Translations under genes and position numbers: made by a program | From: Georgenia yuyongxinii | Lineage (GTDB): Bacteria > Actinomycetota > Actinomycetes > Actinomycetales > Actinomycetaceae | Assembly: GCF_006352065.1 (NCBI RefSeq) | Contig: NZ_CP040915.1 | Location: 1,860,001 to 1,924,000, forward strand | DNA: 64,000 bases | Reading direction: 5' to 3' | The notes under the pieces: generated by a model | Told to the model about the DNA's origin: nothing | Seen by the model: the letters and a program-made list of their open reading frames with translations, nothing else | Database searches by the model: none | Part shown: one piece after another, positions 58,571 to 64,000 of the stretch | Position numbering within the stretch: the stretch's first letter is position 1 | Layout: each line of letters starts with the position of its first letter

Positions 58571-59554
58571 ATGACCACCACAACGACGATCCCGCGGACA
58601 AGCTCCAAGGGGGCGCTCCTCGACTGGAGGCTCCTCCTTGGGGTCCTGGGCGTCGGCGTGCTCCTCGTCCTGTCCCTGTTCACGGGTGTCTACGACATCG
58701 GCGGGCGCGACGGCGGGGAGATGTTCGCCATCACGCGGATCCCGCGCACCATCGCGCTGGTCCTGGCCGGGGCTGCGATGGCGATGTCCGGACTCGTCAT
58801 GCAGCTGCTCACCCAGAACCGCTTCGTCGAGCCCACCACGACCGGCACGACCGAGTGGGCGGGCCTGGGCCTCCTCGGTGTCATGATCCTCGTGCCCGAC
58901 GCCAGCATCATGACCCGGATGGCCGGCGCCATCCTGGCGGCCTTCGTCGGCACGATGGTGTTCTTCGCCTTCTTGCGCCGGGTGTCCCTGCGGACCTCGC
59001 TCATCGTGCCCATCGTGGGGATCATGCTCGGGGCGGTCGTCAGCTCGATCTCGACGTTCGTCGCGCTCCAGACCGACATGCTCCAGAGCCTCGGCGTCTG
59101 GTTCGCGGGCAGCTTCACCTCGGTCCTGCGGGGCCAGTACGAGGTGCTGTGGATCGTCGCGCTGGTCGGGGTCGCCGTGTTCGTGGTCGCCGACCGGCTC
59201 ACCGTGGCCGGGCTCGGCGAGGAGATCGCGACCAACGTCGGGCTGAACTACAACCGCATCATCCTGCTCGGCACGGCGCTGATCGCCGTCGCCACCGGCG
59301 TCGTCACGGTGGTCGTGGGCGCCCTGCCGTTCCTCGGCCTGATCGTCCCCAACATCGTCTCGATGTTCCGGGGCGATGACCTGCGGTCCAACCTGCCGTG
59401 GGTCTGCCTCCTCGGCATCGCCATCGTCACCGTGTGCGACCTCGTCGGACGGACCATCATCATGCCGTTCGAGGTGCCGGTGTCCCTGATCCTCGGAGTC
59501 GTCGGTGCCGTCGTCTTCATCGCCCTCCTCCTCCGGCAGCGTCGTCGTGGCTGA
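58571..59554 (+). CDS. Iron-siderophore ABC transporter permease, first subunit
   Basis: The 327-aa FecCD-family protein has about nine membrane helices. Family marks are RIPRTIALVLAGAAMAMSGLVMQLL, EPTTTGTTEWAGLGLLG and GALPFLGLIVPNIVSMFRGDDLR (the coupling loop to the ATPase). The TTGTTEWAGLG motif is typical of YclN/FatD-type importers. It precedes the second permease with an 8-bp overlap. The ATG has only a weak purine-rich site. Confidence 0.93.
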   Translation: MTTTTTIPRTSSKGALLDWRLLLGVLGVGVLLVLSLFTGVYDIGGRDGGEMFAITRIPRTIALVLAGAAMAMSGLVMQLLTQNRFVEPTTTGTTEWAGLGLLGVMILVPDASIMTRMAGAILAAFVGTMVFFAFLRRVSLRTSLIVPIVGIMLGAVVSSISTFVALQTDMLQSLGVWFAGSFTSVLRGQYEVLWIVALVGVAVFVVADRLTVAGLGEEIATNVGLNYNRIILLGTALIAVATGVVTVVVGALPFLGLIVPNIVSMFRGDDLRSNLPWVCLLGIAIVTVCDLVGRTIIMPFEVPVSLILGVVGAVVFIALLLRQRRRG

Positions 59555-60614
59555 GGTCATCGCCCGGCCGACGGCGCAGCGCCCGGCGTCCCTCCAGCTG
59601 CCGGTGCGGGGCGGGCACGGCTGCGGGCCGTTCCCGACGGTGCGCGAGCAGCGCCGCTACCGCATCGTGCTGGCGGTCCTTGTCGTCCTGGCGGCGGCCT
59701 TCGGCATCGGTCTGGTCGTCTGGGACAACCCCATGCCGCTGGGGTCCGACGGCTTCTGGCGGATCGCCCAGATGCGCACGACCAGCGTCGTCGTCATGGC
59801 CGTCGTCGCCTTCTGCCAGGCCGCGGCCACCGTGAGCTTCCAGACGGCGACGAACAACCGCATCATCACGCCGTCGATCATGGGCTTCGAGTCGCTGTAC
59901 GTGGCCGTGCAGACTTCGGCGGTGTACTTCCTCGGCGCCGCCGGTCTGGTCGCCCTGACCGGCGTGCCGCAGTTCGTGCTGCAGGTCGTCCTCATGGTGG
60001 GTCTGTCGATCGCGTTGTACGGCTGGTTGCTCTCCGGCCGGTTCGGCAACCTGCAGGTCATGCTGCTGATCGGCATCGTCGTCGGTGGCGGTCTCCGCGC
60101 GGTCTCGACCTTCATGCAGCGCCTGCTCACGCCGAGCGAGTTCGACATCCTCACCGCCCGGATGTTCGGCTCGGTCTCCAACGCCGACGTGAGCTACCTG
60201 CCCGTGGCGATCCCGCTCTGCCTGGTGGCCGGCGGCCTCTTGCTCGTGCGGTCCCAGCGCCTCAACGTCATCGCGCTGGGGCGCGACGCCGCCATGAACC
60301 TCGGGCTCAACCACCGGGCCGAGCTCATCAAGGTGCTGACGCTCGTCTCCATCCTCATGGCGACGTCCACCGCGCTGGTCGGCCCGATGACCTTCCTCGG
60401 CTTCCTCGTGGCCACCCTGGCCTACCAGTTCGCCAACACCTACGACCACCACCGCATCTTCCCGATCGCGGTCCTCGTCGGGTTCGTCGTGCTGGCCGGC
60501 TCCTACTTCGTCATGAAGAACATCTTCTACGCGGAGGGCGTCGTCTCGATCATCATCGAGCTCGTCGGCGGATCCGTCTTCCTGCTCGTCATCCTCAGAA
60601 AGGGTCGCCTGTGA
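59547..60614 (+). CDS. Iron-siderophore ABC transporter permease, second subunit
   Basis: The 355-aa FecCD-family protein is the YclO/FatC-like partner of the first permease. It has a soluble N-terminus (about 1-35), then about nine helices with MRTTSVVVMAVVAFCQAAATVSFQT, TPSIMGFESLYVAVQT and TFLGFLVATLAYQFANTYDHH. The GTG at 59547 overlaps the first permease stop by 8 bp; an ATG at 59505 in the same frame is less likely. Its end overlaps the ATPase start (GTGA). Confidence 0.92.
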   Translation: MAEVIARPTAQRPASLQLPVRGGHGCGPFPTVREQRRYRIVLAVLVVLAAAFGIGLVVWDNPMPLGSDGFWRIAQMRTTSVVVMAVVAFCQAAATVSFQTATNNRIITPSIMGFESLYVAVQTSAVYFLGAAGLVALTGVPQFVLQVVLMVGLSIALYGWLLSGRFGNLQVMLLIGIVVGGGLRAVSTFMQRLLTPSEFDILTARMFGSVSNADVSYLPVAIPLCLVAGGLLLVRSQRLNVIALGRDAAMNLGLNHRAELIKVLTLVSILMATSTALVGPMTFLGFLVATLAYQFANTYDHHRIFPIAVLVGFVVLAGSYFVMKNIFYAEGVVSIIIELVGGSVFLLVILRKGRL

Positions 60615-61366
60615 TCACGCTCACCAACGTCCGCAAGGACTACAGCAGCGAGGTCTGCATCGGCCCCGTCGACCTGGAGATCCCCACCGGCGGCATCACC
60701 GCCCTGGTCGGACCCAACGGCGCCGGCAAGTCCACCCTGCTCACCATGATCGGCCGGCTGCTGGGGCTCGACGACGGTGTCATCGAGGTCGCCGGCTACG
60801 ACGTGACGTCCACCGCGTCGAAGGACCTCGCCAAGATCGTCTCGATCCTGCGGCAGGAGAACCACTTCGTCACCCGGCTGACCGTGCGACAGCTGGTCGG
60901 CTTCGGGCGGTTCCCCTACTCCAAGGGCCGGCTGACGCGCTCGGACGAGGAGATCATCAGCCGGTCCATCGACTTCCTCGACCTCACCGACCTCGAGACG
61001 CGCTACCTCGATCAGCTCTCCGGCGGCCAGCGTCAACGTGCGTACGTCGCCATGGTCCTCGCCCAGGACACCCAGTACGTGCTGCTCGACGAGCCGCTGA
61101 ACAACCTCGACATGAAGCACTCGGTCAGGATGATGCAGCACCTGCAGCGGGCGGCCGAGGAGCTGGGCCGCACGATCGTGATCGTCCTGCACGACATCAA
61201 CTTCGCTGGACAGTACGCCGACCACATCTGCGCGGTGAAGGACGGCACGGTCGTCGAGTTCGGGCCGCCCGCCGCCATCATGACCGGCGAGGTCCTGACC
61301 CGGGTCTTCGACACCGACGTGCAGGTGATCGACGGTCCGCGCGGTGCCCTCGCCGTCTACTACTGA
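60611..61366 (+). CDS. Iron-siderophore ABC transporter ATP-binding protein
   Basis: The 251-aa ATPase has Walker A GPNGAGKST (about 34-42), signature LSGGQRQRAYVAMVLAQD, Walker B YVLLDEPLNNLD and the H-loop HDI. It powers the two permeases. It starts at GTG overlapping the upstream stop by 4 nt, so translation is coupled. The fourth and last gene of the operon; a palindromic hairpin follows at 61408-61423. Confidence 0.95.
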   Translation: MITLTNVRKDYSSEVCIGPVDLEIPTGGITALVGPNGAGKSTLLTMIGRLLGLDDGVIEVAGYDVTSTASKDLAKIVSILRQENHFVTRLTVRQLVGFGRFPYSKGRLTRSDEEIISRSIDFLDLTDLETRYLDQLSGGQRQRAYVAMVLAQDTQYVLLDEPLNNLDMKHSVRMMQHLQRAAEELGRTIVIVLHDINFAGQYADHICAVKDGTVVEFGPPAAIMTGEVLTRVFDTDVQVIDGPRGALAVYY

Positions 61367-61407
61367 GGTGATGACGCCCACCCCTTGCTGACGCTGCCCG
61401 CCCACCC

Positions 61408-61423
61408 CGGCGGCTAGCCGCCG
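61408..61423. terminator. Palindromic hairpin between convergent genes
   Basis: CGGCGGC-TA-GCCGCCG is a perfect palindrome. GCTGACG near 61387 and CGTCAGC near 61436 add a wider outer pair. It lies between the converging ATPase and M15 peptidase genes. Confidence 0.5.
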
Positions 61424-61437
61424 ACAGGCCGGCAACG

Positions 61438-62343
61438 TCAGCGTCCTGTGGTGGAGAAGTGCTGGTAGTCCTTCGGTGAGCTCCAGGTGCCGCCCCACAC
61501 CCAGCCGCGGGTCGCGAAGGCCCGGACGACGGCGTCGCCGTCGTGGATCATCCCGGGCGCCTGCAGCGTCCGGTCGGCGTACGCCGCGCCGCCCGCGGGC
61601 AGCACCGTGGAGCCGAGCACGTACGGGTTGACCAGCGGGTTGAGGTCGATCGCGCGGCCGTAGGAGTGCTCCGACCACGAGCTGCCGCCTGTGACGGCGC
61701 GGCAGTTGAACGCGCTGGTGTTGTTGGCCGCCATCGACGCGTCGTCGTCCCCGCCGAACGCCTCCACCGGTTCCATCCGCGCGATCGGGAAGCGTGCCTC
61801 GTACAGGGCCTGCATCACCCCGACCACGTCATCGGCGACCGCGGCGGCAACCACGATCGTGCCCGACGCGGCGCCGTCACCGGTCCATCGGGTGAGGGTG
61901 ACGGAGCGTAGGTCGGCCGGTGAGACGGGGCAGCCGGCATGCCACGAGGCGAGGTCCGCCTCGGAGACGGCGGCGACCGTGGCGTGGAACGGTGGCGGAA
62001 CGGGCGCAGGTGGTGAGCTGGTGGGGCCCGGGGAGGTCGGTGCGGGCTCGGTGGTACCGGGCGTTGGCGAGGTGGCGGACCGCGACGGCGCAGGTGCGGC
62101 CGGTGTCGGCGCCGGGACGACCAGGGGCGCCTTCGCGGGCCGGACCGCGCCCGTCGAGGTTGGGACGCCCGCGCCCGACGTGGGGCCGCCGGGTGGTGTG
62201 GCCGACGGCGGGGTGGGCGAGGCGGTTTGCGTCGCCGATGTCGCCGGTCCGGTGGCAGGCTCGGTCGGTCCACGCGCCGGCGTGCAGCCGGCGAGGACGA
62301 GCAGCCCCGCGGCGAGCGCCGCGAGCAGGGGGCGTGAGCCCAC
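61438..62343 (-). CDS. M15-family (VanY/D,D-carboxypeptidase-like) lipoprotein
   Basis: The 301-aa protein has a lipoprotein signal (GSRPLLAALAAGLLVLAGC, lipid Cys about residue 20), a Pro/Thr/Ser-rich spacer of about 110 residues and a C-terminal M15 metallopeptidase domain. Zinc-site motifs are SEHSYGRAIDLNP (His, Asp) and DYQHFS (last His). It should cleave D-Ala-D-Ala or L-Ala-D-Glu bonds of wall peptides outside the cell. Start choice: GTG at 62343 has GGGAG 9 nt upstream; GTG at 62349 is too close. The four-unit 19-bp repeat array lies 77 bp upstream. Confidence 0.87.
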   Translation of the reverse strand: MGSRPLLAALAAGLLVLAGCTPARGPTEPATGPATSATQTASPTPPSATPPGGPTSGAGVPTSTGAVRPAKAPLVVPAPTPAAPAPSRSATSPTPGTTEPAPTSPGPTSSPPAPVPPPFHATVAAVSEADLASWHAGCPVSPADLRSVTLTRWTGDGAASGTIVVAAAVADDVVGVMQALYEARFPIARMEPVEAFGGDDDASMAANNTSAFNCRAVTGGSSWSEHSYGRAIDLNPLVNPYVLGSTVLPAGGAAYADRTLQAPGMIHDGDAVVRAFATRGWVWGGTWSSPKDYQHFSTTGR

Positions 62344-62419
62344 CGGCACATTCTCCCACCGTGTGGATCGGGCGACCGGGCGCGGCACGTCTCGTCCCTG
62401 AGACGGAGACGGGCCTCTC

Positions 62420-62495
62420 GAGACGACATGTCGCGGAGGAGATGACATCTCACCGAGGAGACGACATGTCGCGGAGGAGATGACATGTCACGGGG
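62420..62495 (+). repeat. Four tandem 19-bp palindromic units
   Basis: Units at 62420, 62439, 62458 and 62477, each 19 bp, follow GAGAYGACATSTCRCSGRG with no spacers. Units 1 and 3 are identical (GAGACGACATGTCGCGGAG); 2 and 4 share GAGATGACAT. The array fills the gap between the treZ stop and the M15 promoter. Confidence 0.92.
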
Positions 62496-62502
62496 GAGGG
62501 GG

Positions 62503-64000
62503 TTAGCGCAGGCGGAGCACCACGGGGCCGGGGCCCGCCACGATGAGGGTCGCGCCGTCGTCGCCCGTCGTGACGGTCTCCCAGGCGAGCAGCACCTCCG
62601 CGGCCGCGGCCGGCAGCGGGACGGTCACCGCGCCGTCCGTGAGCACCAGGACGACCGCCACGTCCCCGCGCCGCACGATCAGCCACGCCCCGCCGTCGTC
62701 CACCTGCACCGCGGGTCGCTCGCCGGTGGTGAGACCGGGCTCGGTGCGGCGCAGCCGGATCAGGTCGCGGTAGAGCTCGAGCAGCCGGGCGTGCGCGGGG
62801 CGCGCGGCCTCGTCCCAGTCGAGCCGGGACGCGGCGAAGGTGCCCGCTGCCTGCGGGTCGGGGACGTCCACGTGGCCGCCGTACAGGTCGGCCCAGCCGT
62901 GCGTGCCGAACTCCTCCGTGCGGCCTTTCTGGATCGCTGCCGCCAGCTCGGGCTCGGCGTGGTCCGTGAAGTACAGGAACGGGGTGGTGGCCCCCCACTC
63001 CTCACCCATGAACAGCATCGGGGTGTACGGCCCGAGGAGCACCGCCGCGGCGCTGACCGCGAGCAGCCCCGGCGCGAGCACCCGGCTCGGCCGGTCGCCC
63101 AGCGCCCGGTTGCCCACCTGGTCGTGGTTTTGGGCGAAGACGACGAACCGACGCCGGTCCATCTCCGGCGGCACCGGCGCGCCCCAGTCCGTGCCCCGGA
63201 ACGTGGAGAACGCGCCGTCGTGCACGAAGACGTCCTGAAGGGCCTTGGCCAGCGTGGCCGGCGCCCCGAAGTCCACGTAGTACCCGTGCCGCTCGCCGGT
63301 GAGCAGGGCGTGCAGGGCGTGGTGGACGTCGTCGTCCCACTGCGCGGTCATGCCCAGACCACCCTGCGCGGTGGGCGTGACCATGCGGGCGTCGTTGAGG
63401 TCGGACTCCGCGATCAGCGAGAGCGGACGCCCCACCTCCGCCGCCAGCGCGGCGACGGCGTCGGACAGCTCGGCCAGGAGGTGGCGGGGGGAGTCGTCCA
63501 CGAGTGCGTGCACGGCGTCCAGCCGCAGCGCGTCGAGGTGGAAGTCGCGCAGCCAGCGCAGCGCGTTGCCGATGATGAACGCCCGCACCTCGCCGGCGTC
63601 GGGTCCGTCGAGGTTGACCGCGGAGCCCCACGGGGTGTGGTGCCGGTCGGTGAAGTACGGCCCGAACGCACCGAGGTAGTTCCCGGAGGGCCCGAGATGG
63701 TTGTAGACGACGTCGAGGCACACCGCGATCCCGTAGGCGTGGGCGGTGTCGACGAACCGTTGCAGGGCGGCGGGCCCGCCGTACGGCTCGTGCACCGCCC
63801 ACAGGGCCACGCCGTCGTACCCCCACCCGGCCCGGCCCGGGAAGGGGGCCACCGGCATCAGCTCGACCATGTCCACGCCGAGGTCGGCGAGGTGGCCCAG
63901 CCGGGCCGCGGCGCCGTCGAGGGTGCCCTCCGGGGTGAAGGTGCCCACATGGAGCTCGTAGGCCACCGCGCCCAGGGCCGACCGGCCCTCCCAGCCGGCG
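62503..64000 (-). CDS. treZ: Malto-oligosyltrehalose trehalohydrolase, N-terminus beyond the window
   Basis: The gene runs off the right edge; 499 codons are visible. The GH13 barrel has VDMVELMPVAPFPGRAGWGYDGV, LDVVYNHLGPSGNYL, LDALRLDAVHALVDD (nucleophile Asp), SLIAESDLND (acid Glu) and FAQNHDQVGNR (transition-state Asp). GPYTPMLFMGEEWG is typical of TreZ. It releases trehalose from maltooligosyl-trehalose in the TreY-TreZ route. An in-frame ATG at 63966 is internal, as codons upstream (AGWEGRSALGAVAYE) remain family-like. Confidence 0.93.
   Translation of the reverse strand, partial: AGWEGRSALGAVAYELHVGTFTPEGTLDGAAARLGHLADLGVDMVELMPVAPFPGRAGWGYDGVALWAVHEPYGGPAALQRFVDTAHAYGIAVCLDVVYNHLGPSGNYLGAFGPYFTDRHHTPWGSAVNLDGPDAGEVRAFIIGNALRWLRDFHLDALRLDAVHALVDDSPRHLLAELSDAVAALAAEVGRPLSLIAESDLNDARMVTPTAQGGLGMTAQWDDDVHHALHALLTGERHGYYVDFGAPATLAKALQDVFVHDGAFSTFRGTDWGAPVPPEMDRRRFVVFAQNHDQVGNRALGDRPSRVLAPGLLAVSAAAVLLGPYTPMLFMGEEWGATTPFLYFTDHAEPELAAAIQKGRTEEFGTHGWADLYGGHVDVPDPQAAGTFAASRLDWDEAARPAHARLLELYRDLIRLRRTEPGLTTGERPAVQVDDGGAWLIVRRGDVAVVLVLTDGAVTVPLPAAAAEVLLAWETVTTGDDGATLIVAGPGPVVLRLR

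Noticed and set aside
62349-62448. N-terminal extension of the M15 lipoprotein beginning SSPPRHVVS
   Set aside because: Those codons are read from the 19-bp repeat and promoter region; the signal peptide and ribosome site place the start at 62343.
62420-62495. CRISPR array
   Set aside because: The 19-bp units are contiguous without unique spacers, are too short, and no cas genes are present.

Overview
The window is chromosomal DNA of a very GC-rich (about 72 percent by eye) Gram-positive actinomycete. The gene content (PASTA kinase with an Rv2175c-type regulator, SepH, a second type II topoisomerase pair, DUF3000/3093/3159/3710/4192/4193/5998 families, FemX plus a D-amino-acid-ligase-like ATP-grasp) points to the order Micrococcales, perhaps near Cellulomonadaceae or Georgenia; that placement is inference. 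There are 49 protein genes, one of them cut by the right edge. I found no tRNA, rRNA, CRISPR array, prophage or transposase.

Layout. 0-5.3 kb: cell-wall signalling block with a PASTA Ser/Thr kinase, a LysM/transglycosylase, an Rv2175c-like DNA-binding protein and a polyprenyl diphosphate synthase. 5.4-10.6 kb: DUF4192, a universal stress protein, and gcvH-gcvP. 10.7-13.4 kb: principal sigma factor with a strong terminator, a DUF1206 membrane protein and a DUF7455 zinc protein. 13.6-20.7 kb: convergent topoisomerase subunit genes (parE-like and parC-like) enclosing two paralogous GNAT acetyltransferases. 20.7-28.6 kb: GNAT/acyl-CoA-synthetase fusion, DUF5998, phosphodiesterase, thymidine kinase, SepH and inositol monophosphatase. 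28.7-45.2 kb: a block matching the gene order of M. tuberculosis Rv2699c-Rv2682c (DUF4193, DUF3093, DUF3710, OB-fold, DUF3159, two TrkA/RCK proteins, a KimA-like K+ transporter, an RNA methyltransferase, aconitase and dxs, with a serpin and a debranching-type glycosidase added), but without dut. 45.2-52.9 kb: an apparent insertion carrying pyruvate formate-lyase and its activase, two homoprotocatechuate-pathway genes and a fadJ-like gene. 53-54.9 kb: the conserved order resumes with RNase D and DUF3000. 55-57.3 kb: ATP-grasp ligase plus FemX pair, probably for the peptidoglycan cross-bridge. 57.4-61.4 kb: a siderophore ABC importer operon behind a DtxR/IdeR-like iron box. 61.4-64 kb: an M15 peptidase lipoprotein and treZ.

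Two genome-scale patterns stand out. First, a 19-bp palindromic unit (consensus GAGAYGACATSTCRCSGRG) recurs in four intergenic sites roughly 20 kb apart, as tandem arrays or as head-to-head arrays forming long hairpins; no gene family here explains it. Second, many genes carry the leaderless-transcript signature: a TANNNT -10 box exactly 6 nt (sometimes 7) before the start codon. In seven of eight 6-nt cases the box starts with TAG, which is then an in-frame stop codon sealing the reading frame.

Other points worth checking are a perfect palindrome in the divergent promoter of the Rv2175c-like regulator, the KimA plus RCK potassium module, the missing dut, and a histidine/proline-rich insertion in thymidine kinase.
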